Made by a program: the position numbers and the translations under genes. A model generated the notes under the pieces. The model was given only the letters and a program-made list of their open reading frames with translations, did no database searches and was not told the DNA's origin. 64,000 bases of DNA from Cypionkella sp049896245 (GTDB lineage: Bacteria; Pseudomonadota; Alphaproteobacteria; Rhodobacterales; Rhodobacteraceae), in assembly GCF_049896245.1 (NCBI RefSeq), contig NZ_JAFCTX010000005.1, forward strand, positions 114,202-178,201, read 5' to 3'. Positions 35,973 to 45,477 of the stretch are shown in pieces; position 1 is the stretch's first letter; each line of letters starts with the position of its first letter.

Positions 35973-36794
35973 ATGCCCGAAGATATGCACCATATCGCGC
36001 TGCCGCCGCACCGTGTCTGGCATCGCGGCGGTCAGCGCCCGGTTTTGGCTCTGCATTGCAGCCTTGCCCATGCCGGGGCGTGGTCTGGGCTGGCGGGCGC
36101 GCTGGAAGGGGTGACGATCACCGCCACCGATGCGCCGGGGCATGGTCGCGCGCCAGATTGGCTGCCGGGCACTGATATGCACGCACTGGCCACGGCGCAG
36201 TCGATTGCGATGGCGGAAAGTCTGGGTCAAGGCAAGCCGATTGACCTGATCGGCCACAGCTTTGGCGGCACCGTGGCCCTGCGTATAGCGGTCGAGCGCC
36301 CCGATCTGGTGCGCAGCCTGACGCTGGTCGAGCCGGTGATTTTCGCCGCGGGCCGTGCCGTCGATGCCGCCGCCTATCAGCGTTTCCGCGCGGATCACCT
36401 TGGCTTTGCCGAACTGGTCGATACCGGCGACCGCGCAGCCGCGGCCGCCTTGTTCCACAGCCATTGGGGATCGGGCGACCGTCTGGATGATCTGCCCGAA
36501 CGCACCCGCGCCTATATGGTGGACCGTATCCATCTTATTGTGGCGCAAAATCCGGCGCTTCTTGACGATGCCGCAGGTATCTTGCGCCCCGGTGGGTTAG
36601 AGGCGGTTGATGTTCCGGTGCTGTTGATCGAGGGCGCCGGCAGCCCCGAGATCATCGACGCGCTGCACCGCGCCTTGGTGCTGCGTCTGCCACAAGCCGC
36701 GCGCTTGGTGGTGCCGGGGGCGGCGCATATGGTGGCGATCACCCATGCCGCAACCATTGCACCAAGCGTTCAGGCGCATCTGGATGGCGCTTAG
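35973..36794 (+). CDS. Alpha/beta hydrolase
   Basis: 273 aa. Nucleophile elbow GHSFGG (about residue 95), an HG-like oxyanion region near LHCSLAHAGAW, an acid in LLIEGAGSPE and a C-terminal His in GAAHMVAITH complete a catalytic triad. The ATG directly abuts the stop of the isomerase gene, so translation is coupled. Substrate unknown. Confidence 0.87.
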   Translation: MPEDMHHIALPPHRVWHRGGQRPVLALHCSLAHAGAWSGLAGALEGVTITATDAPGHGRAPDWLPGTDMHALATAQSIAMAESLGQGKPIDLIGHSFGGTVALRIAVERPDLVRSLTLVEPVIFAAGRAVDAAAYQRFRADHLGFAELVDTGDRAAAAALFHSHWGSGDRLDDLPERTRAYMVDRIHLIVAQNPALLDDAAGILRPGGLEAVDVPVLLIEGAGSPEIIDALHRALVLRLPQAARLVVPGAAHMVAITHAATIAPSVQAHLDGA

Positions 36795-36851
36795 ACGCTT
36801 ATCGGGCCTTTCGGCTCTCTGCGCTGCGGCGGCACCCAGCGATAAGGGCTG

Positions 36852-37880
36852 TCAGGCCCGCAGAGCGGTCAGGAACTGATCAACTTCCGCCTGTTGGGTG
36901 TTCCATGCGGTGACCAACCGGGCGGCCTCCATGCCAGCGCTTGCGGGCATCTGATAATAGGCCGCGCCCGCTGCTTCCAGCCGCTGATGCGTACCCGTCG
37001 CCCATTCTGGAAACATCATATTCGCCTGCGCCGGGTGCTGATGCGTAGCACCTGCAGCTGCGACGCCAGCCGCCAACCGAGCCCCCATCGCATTGGCATG
37101 GGTCGCCAGCCGCAGCCACAGATCATCCGTCAGATAGGCCTCCATCTGCGCCGAGAGGTATCGGTGCTTTGAGACCAGATGCCCCGCCCGCTTGCGGCGC
37201 AATTCAAACTCCCACGCCTTTTCGGGGTCAAACATAACCACCGCTTCCACGCCCAAACAGCCGTTTTTGGTGCCACCGAATGAGATCACATCAATCCCGG
37301 CCTGCCATGTCATCTCGGCAGCCGAAGCACCCGTGGCGATCAAAGAATTGGCAAAGCGCGCGCCGTCGAGATGGCAGGGCAGGTCCCATTGCTTCGCCAC
37401 AGCGGTCAAGGCGGCAACCTCGGCGGGGGTGTAAACCGTGCCAGCCTCAGTCACATTGGTGATCGAGACCATGCCACGCTGCACGCCATGCACGCCAACT
37501 TCGCCAATCCGGCCAATGGTTTGCGCAAGGCTGTCCGGCGTCATCTTGCCGTGATCGCCGGGCACCCCGATCAACTTGGCACCGTCGGTGTAAAACTCTG
37601 GCGCACCACATTCGTCGGTGGCGATATGGGCGTCTTTATGGGCAAACACCGCCGACCACGGCTTGCTGTAGATCGCCAAGGACAGCGCATTGGCGGCGGT
37701 TCCGGTGGCCACAAGGTAAACGGCGGCATCAGGATGCTGGAACACCGCGCGCACCTGCGCCGTCACCCGCTCCATGATCGCATCGGCACCATAGCTGCGC
37801 GCGAAACCATCATTGGCGCGGGTCAGCGCCGCCAGAATCTCGGGATGCGCGCCCGAGGCGTTGTCAGACGTGAAATACAT
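36852..37880 (-). CDS. Low-specificity L-threonine aldolase family protein
   Basis: 342 aa PLP enzyme of the beta-eliminating lyase family, cleaving threonine or allo-threonine to glycine and acetaldehyde. The N-terminus MYFTSDNASGAHPEI and the lysine region ISFGGTKNGCLGVEAVV, with the PLP lysine, are diagnostic. The start at 37880 begins the conserved N-terminus and overlaps the stop of the upstream ycgN-like gene by one base. Last gene of a leftward cluster with ribF. Confidence 0.9.
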   Translation of the reverse strand: MYFTSDNASGAHPEILAALTRANDGFARSYGADAIMERVTAQVRAVFQHPDAAVYLVATGTAANALSLAIYSKPWSAVFAHKDAHIATDECGAPEFYTDGAKLIGVPGDHGKMTPDSLAQTIGRIGEVGVHGVQRGMVSITNVTEAGTVYTPAEVAALTAVAKQWDLPCHLDGARFANSLIATGASAAEMTWQAGIDVISFGGTKNGCLGVEAVVMFDPEKAWEFELRRKRAGHLVSKHRYLSAQMEAYLTDDLWLRLATHANAMGARLAAGVAAAGATHQHPAQANMMFPEWATGTHQRLEAAGAAYYQMPASAGMEAARLVTAWNTQQAEVDQFLTALRA

Positions 37881-38332
37881 CAGATATTTTCCTGAATGAT
37901 ATAATCGTCCCAATCGTCTTCATTGATTGTGACTTCCGAGACGGTCTGGCCCCGCATCGACTGGCCAGAGGTATGGGTGGACAGCGGGTCGCCAGTCATC
38001 AAAGGGTGCCAGTCGGGCAAAGCTTTACCTTGCTGCAACAGCTTGTAGGCGCAGGTGGCGGGCAGCCAATAGCTGATCTTTTTCAAGGTCTTCGGGTTCA
38101 ACCGAATACATTCCGGCACAAACTCGAACCGCCGCGTATAGTTGCTGCAACGGCAGGTTTCATTGTCCAGCAAGCGGCAGGCGACGCGGGTGTACTCGAC
38201 CTCGCCGGTATCTTCATATTCGATCTTGTTCAGGCAGCATTTGCCGCAGCCGTCGCAAAGCGCCTCCCATTCCGGGGTGGTCATTTTGGCGAGGGGAACG
38301 GTCTCCCAGAATTTCGGGCGCAGATTTGTCAT
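37880..38332 (-). CDS. YcgN / UPF0260 family cysteine cluster protein
   Basis: 150 aa. The Cys pattern CDGCGKCC (about residues 28-35), then ACRLLDNETCRCSNY and PECIRL, identifies the YcgN family, which resembles the CxxCxxCC zinc/iron-sulfur cluster group. The cluster is inferred from spacing; function is unknown. It lies between ribF and threonine aldolase in one operon. Confidence 0.9.
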   Translation of the reverse strand: MTNLRPKFWETVPLAKMTTPEWEALCDGCGKCCLNKIEYEDTGEVEYTRVACRLLDNETCRCSNYTRRFEFVPECIRLNPKTLKKISYWLPATCAYKLLQQGKALPDWHPLMTGDPLSTHTSGQSMRGQTVSEVTINEDDWDDYIIQENI

Positions 38333-38370
38333 GGCTGCAAAATGACGCGGGCGCGCGGAAAAGGGAAGGG

Positions 38371-39294
38371 CTAGAGTGCGGTGAGAATTTCGCGGGCGCG
38401 GGCGACATCAGCGGCCATTTGCGTCATCAGCCCCGGCAGACCCTCAAATTTCATCTCGGGCCGCAGGTAATCGACAAGGCCGATCGAGACGTGCTGCCCG
38501 TAGAGATCGCCATTGAAATCAAAGATATACGTCTCAAGGTTCGGGGTGTTTTCGCCAAACATCGGCCGCACGCCAAGCGAGGCTGCGCCCTGATAACTGC
38601 CCGCTTGCGGTCCGGTCAGCACATCGACGAGCGCGGCATAGACGCCAAGTTTTGGCAGATGCAGACCCGCGACGGACATATTCGCGGTCGGATAACCGAG
38701 TTCGCGGCCGCGTTTTTCGCCATGGATCACCTCGCCGTCAATGCGGTGCCAGTGGCCGAGCATCGAGGCCGCATCGCGCGGGCGGCCCTCGGTCAGCGCC
38801 TGACGGATCGCGGTTGAGGAAATCTCGCGGCCCTCGGTCTTCACCAGATCGGCAATAGTGACGCCGAATCCATATTGCCGCCCAAGCGCTTGCAGATCGG
38901 TCGCTTTACCCGTGCGGCCTTTGCCAAAGCAAAAATCTGCTCCGACGACAACATGGGCGACGCCAAGGCCCTCCGCCAGCACCTGACGCGCGAATTCTTC
39001 TGGCGTGAAGCCGGCCATTTCTGCGTTAAACGGCAGTTGAAACAACTGCTTGACGCCCAGCTTGGCCAGACGGTTGCTGCGGGCTTCGGCGTTCATCAAA
39101 CGAAACGGCGGAGCGTTGGGGGCGAAATATTCGCGCGGATGCGGCTCGAACGCCACGATGCCCAGGGGGCCATGCGGGCGGGCGCGGTCTATCACCGAGC
39201 GGTGGCCAAGATGCACGCCGTCAAAATTGCCCATCGCCACCGAAGCGCCGCGTGTGTCAGGGTCAAGCCCTTGCCAATGCTGGTTTATTTGCAT
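38371..39294 (-). CDS. ribF: Bifunctional riboflavin kinase / FAD synthetase
   Basis: 307 aa. The N-terminal adenylyltransferase domain has GNFDGVHLGH (about residues 22-31) and GADFCFGKGRTG; the C-terminal flavokinase domain has LGYPTANM and NLETYIFDF. It converts riboflavin to FMN and then FAD. The start at 39294 begins the conserved N-terminus; the upstream frame to 39321 is short. It makes FMN, the ligand of the riboswitch at 47689-47831. Confidence 0.94.
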   Translation of the reverse strand: MQINQHWQGLDPDTRGASVAMGNFDGVHLGHRSVIDRARPHGPLGIVAFEPHPREYFAPNAPPFRLMNAEARSNRLAKLGVKQLFQLPFNAEMAGFTPEEFARQVLAEGLGVAHVVVGADFCFGKGRTGKATDLQALGRQYGFGVTIADLVKTEGREISSTAIRQALTEGRPRDAASMLGHWHRIDGEVIHGEKRGRELGYPTANMSVAGLHLPKLGVYAALVDVLTGPQAGSYQGAASLGVRPMFGENTPNLETYIFDFNGDLYGQHVSIGLVDYLRPEMKFEGLPGLMTQMAADVARAREILTAL

Positions 39295-39323
39295 GCTACC
39301 CCAGGGTGGGGCGGCAGGCACCC

Positions 39324-39767
39324 CTAGTCGAACTTACGGCTAGGCGCCAGAACCAGCGCTTCGCCTTTCAGAACCATGGTATTGCCCACCGCGCAATGGG
39401 TTTCAAGGGTCACACGGCGGCGGGAATGGTCGATGGCCAGCACTTTCACCACGGCTTCAACGGTATCACCGGGGCGGACGGGGGCAAGGAATTTCAGGGA
39501 TTGTCCAAGATAAACAGTGCCATGGCCGGGAAGCTGTTCGCCGATCACCGCTGAAATCAGCCCGGCGGTCAGCATGCCATGCGCGATGCGTCCTTGAAAA
39601 ATTGTGTCCTGCGCATAAGCCTCATCCAGATGCACCGGATTATGATCGGTGGAAATTTCGGCGAAAAGCTGAATATCGCGGTCGGTTATGGTTTTTTGCA
39701 ACCTGCGCACCATGCCAATTTCCAAGTCTTCGATGCAGATGGTGCCGCGCGGGTGGTTATCAAGCAT
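39324..39767 (-). CDS. MaoC family dehydratase (R-specific enoyl-CoA hydratase-like)
   Basis: 147 aa hot-dog fold protein. The hydratase-2 motif is seen in STDHNPVHLDEAYAQDTIFQGRIAHGML, with the catalytic Asp and His. PhaJ-type enzymes hydrate trans-2-enoyl-CoA to (R)-3-hydroxyacyl-CoA for polyhydroxyalkanoate synthesis. No pha genes are adjacent, so the pathway is not fixed. It lies 29 bp upstream of ribF. Confidence 0.9.
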   Translation of the reverse strand: MLDNHPRGTICIEDLEIGMVRRLQKTITDRDIQLFAEISTDHNPVHLDEAYAQDTIFQGRIAHGMLTAGLISAVIGEQLPGHGTVYLGQSLKFLAPVRPGDTVEAVVKVLAIDHSRRRVTLETHCAVGNTMVLKGEALVLAPSRKFD

Positions 39768-39881
39768 GAGCCGAATCCCTTAGATATGCCAATGCAGCGT
39801 AGCAGATGCTGCGCTGCGGCGCAAATTCAAAGCGCATTAATTGTGCGCAAAAACGACTTATTGGGTAATTTTGTTGCTGCG

Positions 39882-40772
39882 CTAGCGCAGATGGCCAATG
39901 CTATAGCTGGGCGACAGCATCCCCGCTTCCAGCCAGTCCTCCAGCAAGTCCTTGTCTGGATTGTTAGAATCCGCACCAAAGCTTTCATGCGCGATGCCGC
40001 CGGTGACGAAAAGCGCATCAAGGCTTTCGCCAATCGCGCCCTGCACATCGGTATGGATGCCGTCGCCGATGCAGAGGATACGCGCATCTTCCGCGCCGCC
40101 CAAGGCTGTCAGACGGCGGCGGGCAAGATCGTAGATCGGCGGGTGCGGCTTGCCGAAATACAGCGCGGTGCCGCCCATCGACTCATATTCTTTCGCCAGC
40201 GCCCCCGCGCAATACAAAAGCTTGTCACCCCAATGCACGATGATGTCGGGATTGGCGCACAGCATGGGCAGGCCAAGGTTTTTCGCCAGCAGCAAAGTGG
40301 CGCGGTAATCATCCGGCGTTTCGGTCAGATCATCCACCAGACCCGTCACCACAAGGCCCTCGGCGTCTTTGGTGGCCACGCGGGCAATCGGCGGATTAGC
40401 GGCGGCAACCGCTTGCAGATCTTCGGCGAAATCGGTGAAAAACACCTCATCCTTGGGTGCGCCAATGAAATGCACCTTATGCCCGACAGCCCCGCTTAGC
40501 ATCGCATATTGCGCGGCATCGCCCGAGGTCACTACATCATCCCAGGCATCGCGCGGTACGGACATTTCATCCAACTGTTTGATTATGCTGGATTTTGGGC
40601 GGGGCGCATTGGTCAGCAAGATCACCCGGCCCCCCTTGGCGCGGAAAGCCTGCAACGCCGCCACCGCTGCCGGGAACGGCGCGAGGCCGTTGTGCAAACA
40701 CCCCCACAGGTCGCAGAACACAGCATCATAGCGGGCGGAAATCTGAGCGAGGTTGGCGATGATCTGCGTCAT
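39882..40772 (-). CDS. TIGR01459 family HAD-type hydrolase
   Basis: 296 aa. HAD motif I DAVFCDLWGCLHNG (about residue 15; the Asp-x-Asp is DLW, as in NagD-like members), LLTNAPRP, the cap domain, and GKPHPPIYDLARRR with GDGIHTDVQGA as motifs III and IV. It resembles the NagD/PGP subfamily, sugar-phosphate phosphatases. The first Asp is present but the usual second Asp (DxD) is replaced by Trp, as in several TIGR01459 proteins. The start at 40772 begins the conserved N-terminus. Confidence 0.85.
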   Translation of the reverse strand: MTQIIANLAQISARYDAVFCDLWGCLHNGLAPFPAAVAALQAFRAKGGRVILLTNAPRPKSSIIKQLDEMSVPRDAWDDVVTSGDAAQYAMLSGAVGHKVHFIGAPKDEVFFTDFAEDLQAVAAANPPIARVATKDAEGLVVTGLVDDLTETPDDYRATLLLAKNLGLPMLCANPDIIVHWGDKLLYCAGALAKEYESMGGTALYFGKPHPPIYDLARRRLTALGGAEDARILCIGDGIHTDVQGAIGESLDALFVTGGIAHESFGADSNNPDKDLLEDWLEAGMLSPSYSIGHLR

Positions 40773-40883
40773 GGCGGGCCTTTCAGGGCGTAGGGGTTTC
40801 GAGAGGTTGACGACACAGAAACCGGCCATATCCGGGCAATATCGCAAACCCGCCGGAGGCTCGTCGGTTCCGGCGGTATCAGC

Positions 40884-41804
40884 TTAGAATTTCAGCGCCG
40901 GGATGATCTGCTTTTTGCGGCTCATCAGGCCGGGGATCAGCACGGTATCGCCCGTCACCGTGACGCCAAAGGAAGCTTCGGCCAGCGCCTTTACCAGATC
41001 GTTCGGCACCAGCAACGTGGCTTCCTCGCGCAGAATGTCGATGACGAACAGCAGCACCTGCTCGGCCCCGTCTTCCGCCGCCACGCCGGGCATCGCGGCC
41101 ATCAGGGCAGCTTTGCGGGCCAGCACAGTGGCGGGCGAAGTGGTTTCCAACACCGAAATCCGCAGCTCGCGCCCGGCGACGTTGTATTCCTTGCTATCCA
41201 TCCGCAGCAAAGCCACATCGGAAAACGCCGACACATCGGATTTCGCCGCGAACATCGCAGCCGCCAGTTCCGGGATCGACACGCCCAAATCCGCCGCCAA
41301 AGCCTCGGCCACCGCGCGGTCATGCGGCGTGGTGGTGGGAGAGCGGAATTCCAGCGTGTCAGACAGGATGCAGGACAGCATCGCGCCCTTGATTTCACGC
41401 GGGCATTTCGCCAGATCGGCACCCATAATATCGTGCATCACGGTGGCGGTGCAGGCCAAGGGCCGTATCACCACATTGATCGGGGTTTTGGATTTCAGGC
41501 CACCCACCAGCATGTGATGGTCGATGATCGCCATGATATTGGCCTCGTTGATCGAGGGCGGCAGTTCAGCCGGGTTGTTGGTATCGACGATCACCACTTG
41601 CTGACCGGCGGCGACATCGGCGATGATTTCAGGCTGCGCGAAACCCCAATGTTTCAGCACGAAGGCGGCTTCGGTGTTAGGCTGTCCCAGCAGGCGCGGC
41701 TCGGCATTGCCGCAGCGCAGATTGGTCAGATACCAAGCCCAGATGATTGCCGACAGCGTGGCGTCGGTGTCGGGGGATTTGTGGCCGAAAACGAGAGTGG
41801 TCAT
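40884..41804 (-). CDS. ppaC: Manganese-dependent inorganic pyrophosphatase
   Basis: 306 aa DHH-family pyrophosphatase, hydrolysing the PPi from biosynthetic reactions. Metal motifs: GHKSPDTDATLSA at the N-terminus and IIDHHMLVGGL near residue 95, with a C-terminal substrate-binding domain holding SRKK. This class II enzyme is unrelated to the common PpA fold. Confidence 0.93.
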   Translation of the reverse strand: MTTLVFGHKSPDTDATLSAIIWAWYLTNLRCGNAEPRLLGQPNTEAAFVLKHWGFAQPEIIADVAAGQQVVIVDTNNPAELPPSINEANIMAIIDHHMLVGGLKSKTPINVVIRPLACTATVMHDIMGADLAKCPREIKGAMLSCILSDTLEFRSPTTTPHDRAVAEALAADLGVSIPELAAAMFAAKSDVSAFSDVALLRMDSKEYNVAGRELRISVLETTSPATVLARKAALMAAMPGVAAEDGAEQVLLFVIDILREEATLLVPNDLVKALAEASFGVTVTGDTVLIPGLMSRKKQIIPALKF

Positions 41805-41895
41805 GGGGCAAGCCTTCGCGATGGGATTTTGCCCGGCTTATAGGGGCAGGGGGGGGAATTGTCACGGGGTCGCAAAGCCGCGGGCACGCACGCGT

Positions 41896-42135
41896 TTACG
41901 GCCACTGCGCCGGATCGGTTTCCGACTGGCAGCCATAAGGCGGCAGGGTTTTGTCGCCAAAATGCGATTTCAACTGGCTGCAACCCCAATCCTGCACAAA
42001 GCCCGGCATCATCTTATGCAAGTCGATGCCCACTTCATCAAAGGGGTCGGCAGCCCCTGCAGTATTGTTGACCCAAGCGTAATAGCGATAGCCACCGGTG
42101 CCGAGAACGGCGAGCGCAATGATAACCACAAACAT
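41896..42135 (-). CDS. Small membrane-anchored protein of unknown function
   Basis: 79 aa. The first 20 residues are hydrophobic (FVVIIALAVLGTGGYRYYAWV), then a short soluble part with two Cys residues (GCSQL, YGCQS) that could form a disulfide outside the membrane. I do not recognise the family. The ATG at 42135 lacks a strong ribosome-binding site; a TTG at 42141 is the alternative. It lies 24 bp after the TraB/GumN gene on the same strand. Confidence 0.55.
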   Translation of the reverse strand: MFVVIIALAVLGTGGYRYYAWVNNTAGAADPFDEVGIDLHKMMPGFVQDWGCSQLKSHFGDKTLPPYGCQSETDPAQWP

Positions 42136-42159
42136 CAGCAATCATTTCATAACAAACCT

Positions 42160-43155
42160 TTACGGGGTAAGGGACAGGCGGGTGATCGTATAGCCATCAT
42201 CCTGCAACAACTTCAACACCCCTTGATCGCCCGACAGATGCAGCGCACCGAACGCCACCAGCACCGGGCCTTTCGCGGCTGCCGCTGTGATCACCGGAAT
42301 CCAGGACTGGTTGCGGTCGTTCATCATCAGCTTTTCCATCACGGCAAATTCACGCTCCACCCGTTCCGGGGTGAAACCGGGCAGTTGCAGCGATTGCAGC
42401 TTGGAAAACTCCCAGATCAGCCGACCTTCCTCGGCGAAATAGGCATCCGCAAGGGTGACGGCCATGTCGGCGGATTTATCTTCAAGCGCCAAAGCCGAGG
42501 TGATCATGTCGATCTGCTCGGGTTGCGACATGCCGCCGAAGATCGAAAACAGCGTGTCATAGGGTTCCAGCGCCTCGACGGGCAGGTCACGCGCACTGGC
42601 GGCTTTGATCAGTTGTGAGTCCAGACCTTCGGGCATCGCGGCAAGGTCCATGCTACAGGGCGGCATTGCCAAGAGGACCGAGACATACCACGGGCGGAAT
42701 TTCGCAACCATGAAACTGGGCACGCCGCGCGCCGAGGCTGCCGCGCGCAGGTGCTGCCAGTCTTCGGGCGCAAGCACTTCGGCAAGGGTGGGGCCATCCG
42801 TGTTGACGATCAGGGAGGGGTCGTCGGCCATGCGGGCTTTCAGCGATTCCTGCTCTTTTGGACCTGCCTCGACCAGCAAGACCTTGGCTTTGGCCAATAC
42901 GGGCGCAAGGGCGGCCAATGTGGTGGCATGGCGCGGATCGTCGAAATGATAGGTGCCGACGAGGGTGATTTTCTCGGCTCCCTTGGTGGCCAGCCATAAA
43001 TTGCCGACGGCAAAGGGCTGTTTTGCGGCCTCGGCACGCAGGGCGGTTTGCGCCTGAGGCGACAGGTCTGCGATCAGGTTTTGACCCTTGCATTCGGCCA
43101 AGGCAGGGGCGGTTATGGCCAACAGGGCGATGACTATAGATAAAATTTGGCGCAT
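42160..43155 (-). CDS. TraB/GumN family exported protein
   Basis: 331 aa. A Sec signal peptide ends at APALAE (about residue 20). The TraB/GumN (COG3735) motifs GTYHFDDP, the VEAGPKE segment and the C-terminal VLVAFGALHLSGDQGVL are seen; the conserved His and Glu residues resemble the Tiki/TraB metalloprotease superfamily, so a periplasmic hydrolase role is possible but untested. The start at 43155 is chosen for the signal peptide. Divergent from groES. Confidence 0.87.
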   Translation of the reverse strand: MRQILSIVIALLAITAPALAECKGQNLIADLSPQAQTALRAEAAKQPFAVGNLWLATKGAEKITLVGTYHFDDPRHATTLAALAPVLAKAKVLLVEAGPKEQESLKARMADDPSLIVNTDGPTLAEVLAPEDWQHLRAAASARGVPSFMVAKFRPWYVSVLLAMPPCSMDLAAMPEGLDSQLIKAASARDLPVEALEPYDTLFSIFGGMSQPEQIDMITSALALEDKSADMAVTLADAYFAEEGRLIWEFSKLQSLQLPGFTPERVEREFAVMEKLMMNDRNQSWIPVITAAAAKGPVLVAFGALHLSGDQGVLKLLQDDGYTITRLSLTP

Positions 43156-43286
43156 GGCGTCCTGCTTTTGGAGGTGGCACAAGCGTTGCATTTTGAAGCT
43201 GCAAGGCCAAGCCCGAACCACGCCGCCAAGGCGGAAGTCAGCCGCCGATCTGTTCGGCTGTCGCAAAAATTTCGCGCAGTCGGGTG

Positions 43287-43315
43287 TTGACTGTGAGAGG
43301 CACAACGCCTAATTC
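43287..43315 (+). promoter_or_regulatory. Promoter of groES-groEL
   Basis: TTGACT (43287-43292) and TAATTC (43310-43315) with a 17-nt spacer. The predicted start, about 43322, falls at the left edge of the CIRCE operator, the usual HrcA arrangement. Confidence 0.7.
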
Positions 43316-43323
43316 TAGCCTCG

Positions 43324-43350
43324 TTAGCACTCAGTGAATACGAGTGCTAA
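43324..43350 (+). promoter_or_regulatory. CIRCE operator (HrcA binding site)
   Basis: Perfect consensus TTAGCACTC (43324-43332), 9-nt spacer, GAGTGCTAA (43342-43350). It is the operator for the heat-inducible repressor HrcA and lies in the 5' leader, 38 bp before the groES ATG. Confidence 0.97.
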
Positions 43351-43388
43351 TCTTATTCAAACCTGGAAACTCAAGGGAGTGTAACCAG

Positions 43389-43676
43389 ATGGCATTCACA
43401 CCGCTGCATGACCGCGTATTGGTCCGTCGTATCGAAGGCGAAGACAAAACCAAGGGCGGCCTTATCATCCCGGATAGCGCCAAAGAAAAACCGGCTGAGG
43501 GCGAAATCGTCTCGGCAGGTCCGGGCGCACGCAAGGACAGTGGCGAGCTGATCGCGCCTTCGGTCAAGGCCGGCGACAAGATCCTGTTCGGCAAATGGTC
43601 GGGCACCGAAGTGAAACTTGACGGCGAAGATCTGCTGATCATGAAAGAAAGCGATATCCTCGGGATCATTTCCTAA
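43389..43676 (+). CDS. groES: Co-chaperonin GroES
   Basis: 95 aa, standard length, forming the heptameric lid of GroEL. FTPLHDRVLVRRIEGEDKTKGGLIIPDSAKEKP is the signature N-terminal region including the mobile loop. ATG at 43389, with GGGAG 10 nt upstream, begins the conserved sequence; the frame is open further upstream through the CIRCE element. Confidence 0.98.
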   Translation: MAFTPLHDRVLVRRIEGEDKTKGGLIIPDSAKEKPAEGEIVSAGPGARKDSGELIAPSVKAGDKILFGKWSGTEVKLDGEDLLIMKESDILGIIS

Positions 43677-43685
43677 GGGGTGGGT

Positions 43686-43710
43686 GGTGGGGTGAAACCC
43701 CACCCTACGC
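43686..43710 (-). repeat. GTAGGGTG hairpin, copy 2, between groES and groEL
   Basis: Arms GGTGGGG (43686-43692) and CCCCACC (43698-43704), 5-nt loop, with CTACGC next to it; on the minus strand it begins GCGTAGGGTGGGG. It lies in the 69-bp gap between the groES stop and the groEL start and could affect relative mRNA stability or partial termination. Confidence 0.75.
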
Positions 43711-43745
43711 TTTACTTTTCAACATCTTAGACTGGAGTCCATATC

Positions 43746-45395
43746 ATGGCTGCAAAAGACGTACGTTTTGAGTCCGATGCCCGCGACCGCATGCTGCGCG
43801 GCGTGAACATCCTGGCTGACGCTGTCAAAGTAACGCTTGGCCCGAAAGGCCGTAACGTTGTGATCGACAAGAGCTTCGGCGCTCCGCGCATCACCAAAGA
43901 CGGTGTGACGGTTGCCAAAGAAATCGAACTGTCCGACAAGTTCGAAAACATGGGCGCGCAAATGGTGAAGGAAGTCGCTTCCCGCACCAATGATGAGGCT
44001 GGCGACGGCACCACCACCGCGACCGTTCTGGCGCAAGCGATTATCAAAGAAGGCATGAAAGCTGTTGCAGCTGGCATGAACCCGATGGATCTGAAGCGCG
44101 GCATCGACATGGCGACCACCAAGGTTGTGGCTGCGATCAAAGCGGCTGCCCGCCCCGTGAAAGACACCGCAGAAGTCGCACAAGTTGGCACCATCTCGGC
44201 CAACGGCGAAGCTGAAATCGGTCGTCAGATTGCTGATGCGATGCAGAAAGTCGGCAACGAAGGCGTGATCACTGTTGAAGAAAACAAGGGTCTGGAAACC
44301 GAAACCACCGTTGTCGAAGGCATGCAGTTCGACCGTGGCTATCTGTCGCCTTACTTCGTCACCAATGCTGACAAGATGATTGTCGATCTGGAAGACGTGC
44401 TGATCCTGCTGCACGAGAAAAAACTCTCGTCGCTGCAGCCAATGGTGCCGTTGCTGGAAGCCGTGATCCAATCGCAGCGCCCGCTGCTGATCATCTCGGA
44501 AGATGTTGAAGGCGAAGCTTTGGCGACTTTGGTCGTGAACAAACTGCGCGGCGGTCTGAAAATCGCGGCTGTGAAAGCTCCGGGCTTTGGCGATCGTCGT
44601 AAAGCCATGCTGCAAGACATCGCAGTGCTGACCGGCGGTCAGGTGATCTCGGAAGATCTGGGCATGAAGCTGGAGTCGGTCACGATCGACATGCTGGGCA
44701 AAGCCAAGAAAGTCTCGATCACCAAAGACAACACCACCATCATTGATGGCTCGGGCGTCAAGGCCGAGATCGAAGCCCGTGTTTCGCAGATCCGCACCCA
44801 GATCGAAGAAACCACTTCGGACTATGACCGTGAAAAACTGCAAGAGCGTGTGGCGAAACTGGCGGGCGGCGTTGCTGTCATCAAAGTTGGCGGCATGACC
44901 GAAATCGAAGTCAAAGAGCGCAAAGACCGTGTTGACGACGCTTTGAACGCGACCCGTGCGGCCGTGCAAGAAGGTATCGTTGTTGGCGGTGGTGTGGCGC
45001 TGATCCAGGCTGGCAAAGTGCTGGAAGGTATGGTTGGGGCGAACCCGGACCAGACCAACGGCATCAACATCGTCCGTAAAGCACTGGAGGCTCCGCTGCG
45101 TCAGATCGCACAGAACGCCGGTGTTGATGGCGCGGTTGTGGCTGGCAAAGTGCGCGAGTCGACCGACGTGACCTTCGGTTTCAACGCACAGACCGAAGAA
45201 TATGGCGACATGTTCGCATTCGGCGTGATCGACCCGGCGAAAGTCGTGCGGACCGCGCTGGAAGATGCAGCTTCGGTTGCATCGCTGCTGATCACCACCG
45301 AAGCGATGATTGCGGATCGTCCAGAGCCTAAAGGCAATGGCGGCGGCATGGGCGGCGGCATGGGCGGCATGGGCGGCATGGACGGCATGATGTAA
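43746..45395 (+). CDS. groEL: Chaperonin GroEL
   Basis: 549 aa 60-kDa chaperonin. AAKDVRFESDARDRMLRG, the ATP-binding GDGTTTATVLAQ, and the C-terminal Gly-Met repeat tail (GGGMGGGMGGMGG) are diagnostic. GGAG lies 8 nt before the ATG. Controlled with groES by CIRCE/HrcA. The strong codon bias indicates high expression. Confidence 0.99.
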   Translation: MAAKDVRFESDARDRMLRGVNILADAVKVTLGPKGRNVVIDKSFGAPRITKDGVTVAKEIELSDKFENMGAQMVKEVASRTNDEAGDGTTTATVLAQAIIKEGMKAVAAGMNPMDLKRGIDMATTKVVAAIKAAARPVKDTAEVAQVGTISANGEAEIGRQIADAMQKVGNEGVITVEENKGLETETTVVEGMQFDRGYLSPYFVTNADKMIVDLEDVLILLHEKKLSSLQPMVPLLEAVIQSQRPLLIISEDVEGEALATLVVNKLRGGLKIAAVKAPGFGDRRKAMLQDIAVLTGGQVISEDLGMKLESVTIDMLGKAKKVSITKDNTTIIDGSGVKAEIEARVSQIRTQIEETTSDYDREKLQERVAKLAGGVAVIKVGGMTEIEVKERKDRVDDALNATRAAVQEGIVVGGGVALIQAGKVLEGMVGANPDQTNGINIVRKALEAPLRQIAQNAGVDGAVVAGKVRESTDVTFGFNAQTEEYGDMFAFGVIDPAKVVRTALEDAASVASLLITTEAMIADRPEPKGNGGGMGGGMGGMGGMDGMM

Positions 45396-45429
45396 TCCAG
45401 TACTCTGGATTGAAGATCGGGACGGGCGT

Positions 45430-45455
45430 GGCGCAAGCTGCGCCCTTTTCTTTTG
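45430..45455 (+). terminator. Intrinsic terminator of groESL
   Basis: GGCGCA (45430-45435) / TGCGCC (45439-45444) with a 3-nt loop, then CTTTTCTTTT. Confidence 0.8.
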
Positions 45456-45477
45456 GCGGCGCGTTTGGGCCTACAGA

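Noticed and set aside
43719..44969. 416-codon open frame antisense to groEL
   Set aside because: A complement shadow of groEL with His/Phe/Asp-rich composition and no expression signals.
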